The notes beneath the pieces were generated by a model. That model was given only the letters and a program-made list of their open reading frames with translations, made no database searches and was not told the origin of the DNA. Made by a program: the position numbers and the translations under genes. 64,000 nt of DNA from the NCBI GenBank assembly GCA_951813525.2, contig CATOTJ020000003.1, forward strand, positions 868,001-932,000, in the 5' to 3' direction. This stretch comes from Thermohalobaculum sp951813525 (GTDB lineage Bacteria; Pseudomonadota; Alphaproteobacteria; Rhodobacterales; Rhodobacteraceae). Numbering within the stretch: position 1 is the stretch's first letter; each line of letters starts with the position of its first letter. Below, piece by piece: positions 8,475 through 17,690 of this stretch.

Positions 8475-9536
8475 GAAGCGGCGCCGCAGCCGGCGGGTCG
8501 GCACTCTGCCTCGGCGATGCAGCCACGGCTTCTCGACGAACTGCCAAGACAGCACGGCCAACACCAAAACCGGCCCGATTGCCAGCACCAGATGTCCAAT
8601 CGGGGTCGACGGCATGAACAATTGTTGCACCGCCCCTTGAACCGGAAACGCATAGAGATAGGCGCCATATGAAAAATCACCGGCGCGGTTATACCAGCGC
8701 GCAAGCGAACACGGCACGAAACCCAGCCACAACGCGCCACTGACAACTGATGCCGTAAACAAAATCTGGAACATCGCCGTATCGGAAAAAATCCAGGCGC
8801 CGGTGACCAGGGTCAAAACCCCAGGCAGGCCGATCAACATCGCATCGCGCCAGGCCCAAGCGGCTGCTCCCATCGCAAACGGCAGTCCCAATAACAGCAG
8901 GTTCTGCAATCTACCCGGCATACCGCCACCCAGGGCCGCAGCGATACCGGCTGCGATCGAAATCAGGACCAAGAGACTAAATGTACCGCGGCGCGTCAGA
9001 AGGCCGGCCATTCCGGCAAACAGCGCGATCAAATAGCACAACATCTCGTAGTGCAGGGTCCAAATCGAGCCCGCTGCCGCAGGATAGGGGTTATCGACAA
9101 AGACGCCCGGCAGCTCTGGCACCACCGGCATAATGGCAGCGTTCAGAGCTAGAAATCGCCAAGTTTCCGGGTCTTCGAAATATCGCGCCGTCGTCAACAC
9201 GCCAAAAGATGGCCCCAGAATCAAGACCGTGAATAGCAACATAACCCATAGCCCGGGCAATAGACGACGGGCGCGGCTGGCCAAGAATACGGCCGGATCA
9301 CGCCGCCGGTCCCAGCTGGCGACGATCAGGAAACCGGACAGGCCGAAGAATATCATCACCGCAATCGTCCCCAACGAATATCCGGTCATCGACTGCAAGG
9401 GTTCGGGCGTGCCCGGCCCATATACAATCGGCCATGCATGCGAAACCATGACAGCGAAGGCGGCAAGGATGCGCAACAGATTGAGATTGTTGTCACGCCC
9501 ACCTTCATCAAGCCGGACAAACAGGATCGCACGCAT
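8421..9536 (-). CDS. Acyltransferase family 3 (OafA-like) membrane protein
   Basis: 371 residues with about ten hydrophobic segments. Family features are the NLLRILAAFAVMVSHAW start, with the conserved His, and the MIFFGLSGFLI segment. Enzymes of this family O-acetylate or O-succinylate cell-surface glycans. It is the only gene of the polysaccharide block on the minus strand, convergent with rfbC and divergent from rfbD. Modification of the exported polymer is the likely job. Confidence 0.85.
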   Translation of the reverse strand: MRAILFVRLDEGGRDNNLNLLRILAAFAVMVSHAWPIVYGPGTPEPLQSMTGYSLGTIAVMIFFGLSGFLIVASWDRRRDPAVFLASRARRLLPGLWVMLLFTVLILGPSFGVLTTARYFEDPETWRFLALNAAIMPVVPELPGVFVDNPYPAAAGSIWTLHYEMLCYLIALFAGMAGLLTRRGTFSLLVLISIAAGIAAALGGGMPGRLQNLLLLGLPFAMGAAAWAWRDAMLIGLPGVLTLVTGAWIFSDTAMFQILFTASVVSGALWLGFVPCSLARWYNRAGDFSYGAYLYAFPVQGAVQQLFMPSTPIGHLVLAIGPVLVLAVLSWQFVEKPWLHRRGRVPTRRLRRRFSTRNGNAAVKAGEIGRR

Positions 9537-9645
9537 CTCAAGTCGCTCCTCTTGCTCGGCGGAGAACTCAGCCTTTTGTCATTAATTTGACGTTAAATTT
9601 TTCCGGTCAGAAATGGGCTCGCACCACACAAAGGCGAGTCCACTC

Positions 9646-10521
9646 ATGACGCTCAAGCTTCTGGTATTCGGCCGAACCGGTCAGGTTGGCGCGGCCCTTG
9701 CCAACCACGCCTCGCCTGGCATTCATGTCACCGCGCTTGGTCGCGAGACCGCTGACCTGAACGATCCCGCAATCTGCGCGCAAATTGTTGCGACGACCGA
9801 TGCAGACGTCGTTGTGAATGCGGCGGCCTACACGGCCGTCGATACGGCTGAAGAAGACGAGATGACCGCGATGGCGGTGAACGCCCGTGCGCCCGGCGCG
9901 ATGGCTGATGCAACCCGCCGCCGCCAAATTCCGTTCATCCATCTTTCGACCGACTATGTGTTTTCGGGCGGAGGGTTCGAACCTTGGACGGAAAGGGACT
10001 TGCCTGCGCCAATTAATGTTTACGGCGCCACCAAACGTGTGGGCGAACAGGCAGTGTTGGGGGCAAACCCCGACAGCCTGATACTGCGCACGTCCTGGGT
10101 CTTCAGCACAGGCGGAAGCAACTTTGTCAGGGCCATGCTGAGCGCTGCACGGAGGCGGGGCCACCTGGCCGTTGTCGACGACCAGATTGGCTGTCCGACG
10201 CCGGCAGAAACAATTGCCGAAACAATTCTCCGCCTCGCTCCGATCCTGACCCAAGGTCTGGCACGGCCTGGGATCTTTCACTATTGCGGTGCACCGGCAG
10301 TGACGTGGCTTGGGTTTGCGGAACAGATCTTCACCGCCTCGAAGGTGAAGTCGCCGAAACTGACAGGAATCGCGAGCGCAGACTGGCCAACACCGGCCGC
10401 ACGGCCGAACTATTCGGTCCTCGACTGCGGGCGGATCCAACGCACATATGGAATCGAACAACCCGACTGGCGCGCCGCGCTCGGTCAGGTTGTCTCTCAT
10501 CTTACCGCCCAAGCCGCATGA
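9646..10521 (+). CDS. rfbD: dTDP-4-dehydrorhamnose reductase
   Basis: 291 residues from ATG 9646 (MTLKLLVFGRTGQVG). Final NADPH-dependent step of dTDP-L-rhamnose synthesis. Extended SDR fold: nucleotide motif GRTGQVG, NAAAYTAVDTAE, the catalytic STDYVFSG segment and YGATKRVGEQ (Y-x3-K). Stop overlaps the next gene (ATGA). Confidence 0.92.
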   Translation: MTLKLLVFGRTGQVGAALANHASPGIHVTALGRETADLNDPAICAQIVATTDADVVVNAAAYTAVDTAEEDEMTAMAVNARAPGAMADATRRRQIPFIHLSTDYVFSGGGFEPWTERDLPAPINVYGATKRVGEQAVLGANPDSLILRTSWVFSTGGSNFVRAMLSAARRRGHLAVVDDQIGCPTPAETIAETILRLAPILTQGLARPGIFHYCGAPAVTWLGFAEQIFTASKVKSPKLTGIASADWPTPAARPNYSVLDCGRIQRTYGIEQPDWRAALGQVVSHLTAQAA

Positions 10522-11297
10522 CCAACTCGACGCGAGCCGATATCCTGGGATGTCCGATCGATGCGATCGACCTGCCGGCGGCTCTCTCCCGGATCACGGC
10601 GGCGATCCGCACGCGCCAACGTCTTTGTCCCACTGCGCTCAACACGGCCAAGATCGTCCGTATGCGGGCCGATCCGATGCTACGCAAAGACGTAGTGTCC
10701 AGCGATATGATAACGGCAGATGGTGCCGGAATTGTTTTGGCTGCCTGGCTGCTGGGCCAGCCGTTGCCTGGCCGGGTTGCCGGCATTGATTTGATGGAAG
10801 CGATCATTGCCCTGGCAGCCAAGGAAGGTTTCCGCCCGTACCTTCTCGGCGCAAAACCCGGGATCGCTGAAAAAGCCGTGACACTGCTTCAGCGCGAGCA
10901 TTCTGGCCTGCAAATCGCAGGCTGGCGCGACGGTTTTTTCAACGCCGCGCAGGAGACACAAGTCGTCAACGACATCAATTCGTCTGGTGCTGATTGTCTG
11001 TTCGTCGCCTTACCCACTCCGATGAAAGAACGCTTTCTCGCCAGCAACGGCGCCCGCCTGACACCGCCGGTTGTTATGGGCGTTGGTGGCAGTTTCGATG
11101 TGATCGCGGGGCATGTCGCCCGCGCGCCGCTCTGGATGCAGCAAGCGGGGTTGGAATGGCTGTTCCGGTTGACACAAGAGCCGAAAAAAATGGCGGGGCG
11201 TTATCTGACCACCAATACCATCTTCGCCTTCTGGTTAATACGCGCTTCGATTTACCGGGTTTTTGGGCATCGGTTCGCGCCGCTTTCAAAGGTTTGA
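10518..11297 (+). CDS. WecG/TagA/CpsF-family glycosyltransferase
   Basis: 259 residues from the ATG at 10518, overlapping the rfbD stop. GT26 family: the nucleotide-sugar site includes TADGAGIV with its conserved Asp (about residue 66), then the YLLGAKPGIAEKA and MGVGGSFDVIAG motifs, and a basic C-terminus that associates with the membrane. Members transfer a sugar (ManNAcA or related) to an undecaprenyl-linked acceptor, an early step in building the repeat unit. The donor sugar cannot be inferred. Confidence 0.88.
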   Translation: MTNSTRADILGCPIDAIDLPAALSRITAAIRTRQRLCPTALNTAKIVRMRADPMLRKDVVSSDMITADGAGIVLAAWLLGQPLPGRVAGIDLMEAIIALAAKEGFRPYLLGAKPGIAEKAVTLLQREHSGLQIAGWRDGFFNAAQETQVVNDINSSGADCLFVALPTPMKERFLASNGARLTPPVVMGVGGSFDVIAGHVARAPLWMQQAGLEWLFRLTQEPKKMAGRYLTTNTIFAFWLIRASIYRVFGHRFAPLSKV

Positions 11298-11300
11298 GTC

Positions 11301-12455
11301 ATGAACGTCCTTCATCTCTCCGCCGATTTCCCGGATCCGTTCGATGCCGCCAAGACCCGCGCGGTCGCCAATCTGATCGAGATCATCCCAGAGCACGAGC
11401 ACCAGATTTATTCGCTTAACCGAGTCAACGGCATCTCGGGCCACGCTGCATTGTCTTTCGGTCCAACCCATCGCGCAGTCGCGTACTCGGCCCCGCCGAA
11501 AGGGATGCTGCTGGCCAATCGGCTTGATGCGTTAGCTGATTGGATTGTCAACGATATGAGCGAGCGCGGGCTGGTGCCGGACTTGATACACGCCCACAAG
11601 CTGTCGATCGAGGGCCTTGCCGCCTCACGCATCGCAGATCGTCTGGGTCTGCCATTGATTGTCTCGTCCCAAGGGAACACTGATTTGCGCGTCCTGCGCG
11701 CACGCCCCGACCTGCGCAACCGTTGGCGACAGGTTTGGCAAAGGGCTGCGATCGTGCTCGCATTCGCTCCCTGGACCGCTGACGCGCTGGCGCAGTTACT
11801 GGGAACTCGCCAAGGGCCCGTCGAGTCGTTGCCCTGCCCGACCCCTGCCGATCAGATCCTGGCACCGCGCATTACTCCCCAGCGTATCCTGTCGGTTTTT
11901 GGTCTGGATGAATTCGCCAACAAAAATGCTGCTGGTTTGATTGAGGCAATCAGCCTTCTGCGCGCAAACGGTGTCGCGGTCGAGCTTGATATCGTGGGCG
12001 GCGGTTCGGCAACCAGCTTTGCCCATCTCGCCAAACTGGCTCAAGGAACTGCCGGTATTCGCCTGCTTGGCCCGATCCGCCACGACCGCCTGCAATCGTT
12101 GATGAATCGCTCCGCCCTTTTTGCGGTCCCGTCACGGCGCGAAAGCTATGGCATGGTATTCGCAGAGGCCTTGCTGGCAGGCTGTCCGGTTTTGCATGGC
12201 CGCGGCAATGCGATCACCGGGTATTTCGAACGCGCGCCGTGGGCGATCGCATCTAACGGCAGCGGGGCCGGCGCGCTCGCACAAACGCTGAAAGTTGTGC
12301 TGCAGGCCCAGCAGCCGATCAAGGCAGCGTTGGCGTCGGCACAACGCGCCGGTGACCTTGATCTTTTCCGCAGACCAGCAATTGCCCAACGCTACCGGCG
12401 TGCTCTTTCGCTCGCGCTGCCGTCCGGGACCTCTGACAGCGCCAAGGCGGCATGA
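11301..12455 (+). CDS. Family 4 glycosyltransferase (GT-B fold)
   Basis: 384 residues. The donor-binding C-terminal half carries LDIVGGG, LLGPI and the E-x7-E motif in SRRESYGMVFAEALLAG (about residues 275-291), all typical of GT4 retaining enzymes. Cytoplasmic, adding a sugar to the lipid-linked repeat unit. It starts three bases after the previous stop and its own stop overlaps the next start (ATGA), so it belongs to the operon. Confidence 0.88.
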   Translation: MNVLHLSADFPDPFDAAKTRAVANLIEIIPEHEHQIYSLNRVNGISGHAALSFGPTHRAVAYSAPPKGMLLANRLDALADWIVNDMSERGLVPDLIHAHKLSIEGLAASRIADRLGLPLIVSSQGNTDLRVLRARPDLRNRWRQVWQRAAIVLAFAPWTADALAQLLGTRQGPVESLPCPTPADQILAPRITPQRILSVFGLDEFANKNAAGLIEAISLLRANGVAVELDIVGGGSATSFAHLAKLAQGTAGIRLLGPIRHDRLQSLMNRSALFAVPSRRESYGMVFAEALLAGCPVLHGRGNAITGYFERAPWAIASNGSGAGALAQTLKVVLQAQQPIKAALASAQRAGDLDLFRRPAIAQRYRRALSLALPSGTSDSAKAA

Positions 12456-13696
12456 CGGCGATCACATCCTATGCCGGTGCGCCTAGGCGCCTGGTGAGCG
12501 ACCTGCCTTGGCCGGTCTGGATGTTCATCGCCTCAATGGTTGTTCCGGCCCAGATCTATGCCGAAATAGAAGGAATTCGGATCGGCCCCCAGCGGTTGAT
12601 CCTTCTTGCCGCCGCCGCCGGTATCGTCCTCTGGCTGTGGTGTCATGCACGGTTGCGTCTACACGACCTGCTGATCCTGGCGGCCGCAGTCTGGGCCTGC
12701 GGCGCCAGCTTTACCAATCTCGAGCCAGGCGCAGCAATCGAAAGGGGCGGCGCGTTTTTTCTTGAAACAGCCATCGCCTATCTTCTGCCATCTGCCTGCC
12801 TGCTCACGCTCATGCATGTACGCCTTGCCGTTCGCGCCTTCGTCCCGGTCGTCGTGGTTCTCTCGATTCTGGCGGCCATCGAAGCTGTCATGGCGATCCA
12901 TTTCATTGCCAACGCCAGCGCCGAGTTGATGGAACAGCCTGAACCTTTTTCGGCGGACACGCGGCTGGGGCTTCTGCGCGCGCGTGCAACATTCTCGCAT
13001 CAGATTCTTTTCGGGGTCTTTTGCGCCTCGTTGTTCGCACTGTTCTGGTACGAGGCTCGCAGCCCGCTGGAGCGCGCCATCCGCACGTTGGCCTGCGCCG
13101 CAGGTGTTTTTTTCTCGCTCTCCTCTGCCGCCTGGGTTCTGTTTGCCTTGCAGATCCTTCTGATCGTTGGCGAACGTGCAACCCGGCAACTCGCAAATCG
13201 TTCATTGTTGGCGGCGGCGGCAATTGTTTTTGGCGCCGTTTTGATCGAGGTCGCTGTCAATGGCGGTGTTTCGGGATTTGTAACCCGCTACATGGCGCTG
13301 AACTCCGAGACCGCCTATTATCGCCAACTGATCTGGACCCATGTTACCGATGATCTACTTGCCCACCCCTTGACCGGGACCGGGGGGCATTGGACGCGGC
13401 TGCCATGGATGGTCGAAAGCATCGATCAGACATATTTCGCCAAGGCGATCCGTTATGGTATCCCCACGGTCGCGCTCATGGGGCTTGGAACGCTGGCTGT
13501 TGGTATCGCCGTTTCCCGGCGCCCATCGTCGAGTTGCGATGGAACGTTCCGGGCGCTGCGGATCGGTTGGGCACTGGGTGTCATCGCGATCGCGCTGGCC
13601 GGGCTGACCGTCGATTACTTCGACCGTGCGTTACCGTATGTGATGTTCCTGATCGGTTTGGGCGCGGCACTGGAAAGAGCCGGGGCGCCAAGGTGA
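12452..13696 (+). CDS. O-antigen ligase/Wzy polymerase-like membrane protein
   Basis: 414 residues with about ten to twelve hydrophobic segments and a large periplasmic loop (about 275-315) around ETAYYRQLIWTHVTDDL and the following GTGGHWTR motif. This loop with its His resembles the active loop of O-antigen ligase/polymerase proteins. Position between glycosyltransferases and flippase suits a Wzy polymerase. Sequence in this family is poorly conserved, so polymerase versus ligase cannot be separated. Coupled to both neighbours by overlaps. Confidence 0.75.
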   Translation: MTAITSYAGAPRRLVSDLPWPVWMFIASMVVPAQIYAEIEGIRIGPQRLILLAAAAGIVLWLWCHARLRLHDLLILAAAVWACGASFTNLEPGAAIERGGAFFLETAIAYLLPSACLLTLMHVRLAVRAFVPVVVVLSILAAIEAVMAIHFIANASAELMEQPEPFSADTRLGLLRARATFSHQILFGVFCASLFALFWYEARSPLERAIRTLACAAGVFFSLSSAAWVLFALQILLIVGERATRQLANRSLLAAAAIVFGAVLIEVAVNGGVSGFVTRYMALNSETAYYRQLIWTHVTDDLLAHPLTGTGGHWTRLPWMVESIDQTYFAKAIRYGIPTVALMGLGTLAVGIAVSRRPSSSCDGTFRALRIGWALGVIAIALAGLTVDYFDRALPYVMFLIGLGAALERAGAPR

Positions 13697-14694
13697 GGCT
13701 TATCCGTGCTTTGATCCGGGCGTTCACCGGGCTATTGGTCCTCTGGACCGCGCTTTGGATTTCGACCGGGGAGATGTTTGCACCGGTACGCGCCGGGCTT
13801 TTCCTGGCGCCTTTCCTGCTGGGCGCGGCGGCGGTTCTGGTTTGCTGCGCTCTGTTGGCGCGCTATCGCGCCGCCGCGGCTCTGGCTGGGCTGACCGCTG
13901 CCATCTTGGCGACCCATATGCCGCCATCTCTTTTTCGCCTGGCACCGGCGGACACGTTGGTGTCCGAAAAAATCGGCATCACACTAACGACGCTGTCAAA
14001 CCGAACTGCGAACACCGATTTCAACGCGACAGCGGCCGCGCTGATCCGGCATCGCGCAGATATATTTGCACTTCAGGAAGTTGCGGAACCAGCCGGACTG
14101 ACGCACAAGCTCGCCGGCCTATATGGCCCAGGGCGACCCGTGCACAGCTGCGGGATCGGAACCTATCTGGCCATCTCTCGTTTCGCTTTCGGACAACCTG
14201 TTAAACTGACCAACAACGTCGCGATCCGTTGTCCGATCCACTTACCCGGCGGTTCGGCGCAACTTTATCTTATCCATCTTCCGCGCTCGCTGACAGGCAC
14301 GGAACGTCAGCGCACGGCGGCCGCACAAATTTGGGCGGATATTCAACGCCAAACGACCCCGGTGATCGCAGCTGGGGATTTTAATGCAACGCCTTTGACC
14401 ATCACAATGCAGACGCTCGGTAACAGATTGGTCAACGCGTTCGATCAGTCGGGTCAAGGTGCTGGATTTACATTTCCAACTTCGGCGCGGCGGCTTGGAA
14501 AGCTCGGCCCATTTCTTCGCATTGACCATGTGCTGGTATCGCCCAAGTTCATCCCGGTTTCGGCCCGGGCTGCGCGCTGGCATCCTCCTGGTGCCGACCA
14601 TTTTCCGGTCGAGATCGTCTTCATCGATCAACGGGCAGGTTCGCAGGCAAACCATCAGATCCCATCGCTGAGGGTTACAATCTCCGATGGTTGA
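13693..14694 (+). CDS. Membrane-anchored endonuclease/exonuclease/phosphatase-family protein
   Basis: 333 residues from a GTG at 13693 that overlaps the preceding stop (GTGA). Three N-terminal hydrophobic segments (about 5-80) precede an EEP domain: the metal-binding Glu in DIFALQEVAE, AGDFNATP, and the catalytic pair RIDHVLVS and GADHFPVEIVF. EEP enzymes cleave phosphodiesters in nucleic acids, lipids or sugar phosphates. The topology puts the domain in the periplasm or at the membrane face. Within a polysaccharide operon a lipid-phosphate or glycan-phosphate substrate is more likely than DNA (inference). Confidence 0.8.
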   Translation: MRLIRALIRAFTGLLVLWTALWISTGEMFAPVRAGLFLAPFLLGAAAVLVCCALLARYRAAAALAGLTAAILATHMPPSLFRLAPADTLVSEKIGITLTTLSNRTANTDFNATAAALIRHRADIFALQEVAEPAGLTHKLAGLYGPGRPVHSCGIGTYLAISRFAFGQPVKLTNNVAIRCPIHLPGGSAQLYLIHLPRSLTGTERQRTAAAQIWADIQRQTTPVIAAGDFNATPLTITMQTLGNRLVNAFDQSGQGAGFTFPTSARRLGKLGPFLRIDHVLVSPKFIPVSARAARWHPPGADHFPVEIVFIDQRAGSQANHQIPSLRVTISDG

Positions 14695-16156
14695 GCACGG
14701 GCGACTCTCGATCTTCCTCACTGCCTCCGGCGCGAAGGCAATTACCGCCGCACTGCTATTTCTACGGGCCAAGGCGGTCGCACTAATGTTGGGCCCGGAA
14801 GGTGTAGGCTTGCTGGGCCTATATACAGCGGCGCAGGAAATCGGCGCGCAGGCGGCCGATGGCGGTCTCTCGCACAGTTCGGTGCGCGAAGTCGCGCGCC
14901 GCCGTAACCGACCCGATCGCGCCGCCCGGCTGCGCCGGTCGCTGGCGGTGGCCATCATCGCCGCAGCGGCAATCGCTGCCGTGCTGACCTGGTGCTTCCG
15001 CAGAGCTCTTTCCGAAGCGCTTACCGGTGGTCAGACACATGCCGACGCTTTTGGTCTGCTGTCCGTCGGCATTGCCCTCACCATCTTCTTTCGCTGGCGC
15101 CAATCACTGGTGATTGCCTATGGCCAGGTTATGGCGCTATCGCGCGCTGTCGTCGTCGGGACAGCAACTGCAACTTTGATTGGCACAATTCTGATCTGGA
15201 TGTTTGGATCGGAAGGATTGATATGGGCCACCATCGCCACTCCGGCCGCCGGGCTGGTGGCCCTCGCCTTCGTCCGGCTGCCGCCCGTTGGCTCACCCAC
15301 GGGCCGAATGACACCCGATTGGGCACGGCTGGCACGTCTCGGCGTGCCGTTGATGCTGATCGCACAAATGAGCCTGATTGCGCCTATGCTGATCCGCATC
15401 GGCCTGACCCATCAGGACGGATTGGACCAAGCGGGTTATTTTCAGGCGGCTTGGACGATCTCGGCACATTGCATGACGATCCTGCTGACCGCTGTGGCCA
15501 TGGATTTCTATCCCAAGATCAGTGCCCTTTCCGATGATCGGGGCAAGGTCTCGGACTGCATAAGGGATCAGCTTTCGTTGCACCTGACCTTCGGCGCGCC
15601 GATTTTGCTGCTGATTGCCGGGTTTGCGCCACTGGTTCTGACAGTGCTCTTTTCTGGCGCGTTTTCCGCGGCTGCGCCATTGCTGCACGGACTGATGGTC
15701 GGTGGGTTGGCCAGGCTGGTTTCGGCACCGCTTGAGACGGTACTAACCGCATTTGGCCGCCCCCGCGCGGTGGTCATCAGCAGTATACTGTCGCTCGGCC
15801 TGCTACTTTCGGGCAGTTGGATTGGCTACGGTCAACTGGGGCTTATCGCGATTGCAATCGCTTTTGCCGCCGCCAATTTGGCACACTTGGCGCTGATGAT
15901 TTGGTTTACGCAGGCGCATTTAGGGATAGCCGTCACCCACCGCACCCTCGCATGGCTGGCCGTACTATTTGGTCTCAGTCTGTTATTAATCGCGGTTCCG
16001 CAGATCGCCTATTTGATGCCGACGCTCATTTTCTTGAACCCAAGCGCCCGCCGCGCCATACGCCGCAGATTGACCAAGCCCGGCCGCGATCGCCCGAACA
16101 CTAGCGTTTCTTCTGCGACACCTGTTTCGCCGGCCGCCGCGCCTCGGCGGCCTTGA
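14687..16156 (+). CDS. Wzx-type oligosaccharide flippase
   Basis: 489 residues with about twelve to fourteen hydrophobic segments in the polysaccharide-transport (MOP) superfamily pattern. It begins with an N-terminal FLTASGAKAITAAL helix and includes the LGPEGVGLLGLY motif common in this family. It would flip lipid-linked repeat units across the inner membrane. Last gene of the operon; its C-terminal tail overlaps by 56 bp the end of the convergent gene. Confidence 0.85.
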   Translation: MVEHGRLSIFLTASGAKAITAALLFLRAKAVALMLGPEGVGLLGLYTAAQEIGAQAADGGLSHSSVREVARRRNRPDRAARLRRSLAVAIIAAAAIAAVLTWCFRRALSEALTGGQTHADAFGLLSVGIALTIFFRWRQSLVIAYGQVMALSRAVVVGTATATLIGTILIWMFGSEGLIWATIATPAAGLVALAFVRLPPVGSPTGRMTPDWARLARLGVPLMLIAQMSLIAPMLIRIGLTHQDGLDQAGYFQAAWTISAHCMTILLTAVAMDFYPKISALSDDRGKVSDCIRDQLSLHLTFGAPILLLIAGFAPLVLTVLFSGAFSAAAPLLHGLMVGGLARLVSAPLETVLTAFGRPRAVVISSILSLGLLLSGSWIGYGQLGLIAIAIAFAAANLAHLALMIWFTQAHLGIAVTHRTLAWLAVLFGLSLLLIAVPQIAYLMPTLIFLNPSARRAIRRRLTKPGRDRPNTSVSSATPVSPAAAPRRP

Positions 16157-16871
16157 AAAGGCTGAAGGTCTGATTGACATAATTGACGGCGCCGCTGACC
16201 AGATCCAGATACTCCGACAGTTCCGGTGTGCGCTCCGCCTCGACCACCTGAACAGCCCGGTCTTGCGGTTCGGTCTCGAACAGGCAATAGAATAACGGCT
16301 CGCCGCGGGTCAGCTTCAAAGGTTTCGAGATATCATGCCATTCAAAAGCCCACATCAGCGGGCGTGGCCAAAGATTGATCGGAAACCGCCCGCCGAACAT
16401 GGTGCCAGGCATCGCCTCGGCACGGTAGTGCATGAATGCGGGGACCTGACTCATATAGACCGGCTCATCCGCAATAAAGAGATAGGGCAACGACAACTGC
16501 ACTGTCGGTCTGTCGGGGTACCGCCATTCTTTTTCCGCCGTCACATGCAGATGCTGGTTCAGCCGTTTTCCGCGAACCGGGCTTGCCTCGCCCAATAAGT
16601 TCTTCAGCGCTGGGTTGCCCTTGTCGTCCCGCACAAAGCCCAACTGCAAATCGAACGGACACCGAATCTCGAAATATCGGCTTTCCAGATTGATCACTGC
16701 CGGACAACGGCTGGCCGATTTGGCATGTTTCTTGTTCATCTCCGCTGACCGGACACGTTCCGGTGGTTCAAAAACGACACCGGCCTTCTGATCGGTCAGC
16801 ATCCACCCGACCTTGACCGGGCCATTTCCCGGCCCCTCGTCAGGCCGGTCGTAACGGATATCGAACTGCAT
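16101..16871 (-). CDS. Conserved-looking protein of unknown function
   Basis: 256 residues from ATG (MQFDIRYDRPDEGPG), chosen because upstream in-frame sequence overlaps lutC. No signal peptide or membrane helix, soluble, rich in aromatic residues (FAWEW-like stretches; several Trp/Pro clusters), with a charged Lys-rich tail. I do not recognise the family. It follows lutC after 4 bp on the same strand and so is probably transcribed with the lut operon. Confidence 0.6.
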   Translation of the reverse strand: MQFDIRYDRPDEGPGNGPVKVGWMLTDQKAGVVFEPPERVRSAEMNKKHAKSASRCPAVINLESRYFEIRCPFDLQLGFVRDDKGNPALKNLLGEASPVRGKRLNQHLHVTAEKEWRYPDRPTVQLSLPYLFIADEPVYMSQVPAFMHYRAEAMPGTMFGGRFPINLWPRPLMWAFEWHDISKPLKLTRGEPLFYCLFETEPQDRAVQVVEAERTPELSEYLDLVSGAVNYVNQTFSLFKAAEARRPAKQVSQKKR

Positions 16872-16875
16872 TGGC

Positions 16876-17490
16876 CTAGCCCTCCGGATCATCGACGACG
16901 AAGATGTGTAACGCCACCGGCCCATGCGCGCCAAGCTGCAAGGTTTGACCAATATCGGCCGACCTGGACGGTCCGGTCACCCAGTTGACCGTTCTTGGCT
17001 TGTCCCGACGCTTCAATGCATTCCACGCCTCTTCATATCCATTGACGATGTCGCGCGCTGCGACCACGGCGAAATGCGTTTCTCCAAGAAAATTCAAGGT
17101 CACCGGATTGTCCGGGCCAGAGGTAAACACAAGGCTGCCGGTTTCTGCGACGCCGAGCGCGGCGCGGGTCATCGTGACAGGTTCTTCTGCCCTTCCAGGC
17201 CCAACACTTCGTTCAATTGCCCCCCAATCGCGATCGAACATCGGGTCACGCCCGGTTCGAATCCGCGCCGCCAAGTTGCGCCGCCGCAACTCCTCTGCCA
17301 CCGCATCTGGAAGATCGGCCGCGCTGGCCAAGCGAGAGACGCTGGCCTGAACGGTTTCGGCCTGCGCCTCGAACTGCGCCATCGCATCGGCAGGGTGCGA
17401 AATTTCTGGGCGGAGCGAAGCAGGGTTGCCCTGCGAGACCTCAGCAGTCGCTTGCCGGACCCGGTTCAGAATTCGATCACGCGCGCTCAT
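16876..17490 (-). CDS. lutC: Lactate utilization protein C (LUD domain)
   Basis: 204 residues, the usual length. LUD domain visible in MTRAALGVAETGSLVF, PVTLNFLGETHFAVV and VTGPSRSADIGQ near the C-terminus. LutABC together oxidise L-lactate to pyruvate with iron-sulfur electron transfer. Start overlaps the preceding small gene (ATGA). Confidence 0.9.
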   Translation of the reverse strand: MSARDRILNRVRQATAEVSQGNPASLRPEISHPADAMAQFEAQAETVQASVSRLASAADLPDAVAEELRRRNLAARIRTGRDPMFDRDWGAIERSVGPGRAEEPVTMTRAALGVAETGSLVFTSGPDNPVTLNFLGETHFAVVAARDIVNGYEEAWNALKRRDKPRTVNWVTGPSRSADIGQTLQLGAHGPVALHIFVVDDPEG

Positions 17491-17690
17491 GGAAGTACCC
17501 GGATCTGAAAGAGAAGCCAGACAAAGGCAAGGATGTAGAATATTGCGAAGATCAAGATGACAAGCGTGTTTAGCAATCGTTTCAACGCGAAAGATAATTT
17601 CAAATCGTTGATGACCTCACACCACCACAGCGGGAAAAACAGCTTAAGGCCTGTGACCATATCCATCGTTACCGGCTCCGTCGTGCCCAC
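17487..17690 (-). CDS. 67-residue membrane protein embedded in the lut operon
   Basis: One strong, possibly two, hydrophobic segment(s): about 40-62 (LNTLVILIFAIFYILAFVWL) and a weaker aromatic one at 14-22. Its start lies 22 bp inside the end of lutB and its stop overlaps the lutC start (ATGA). The coupling on both sides indicates a real gene. No family recognised; a membrane anchor or quinone-linked partner for the cytoplasmic Lut complex is a guess. Confidence 0.65.
   Translation of the reverse strand: MGTTEPVTMDMVTGLKLFFPLWWCEVINDLKLSFALKRLLNTLVILIFAIFYILAFVWLLFQIRVLP

Noticed and set aside
9607..10512. 301-codon minus-strand frame opposite rfbD
   Set aside because: Entirely antisense to a well-supported rfbD; no motif or family pattern, a GC-rich shadow frame.
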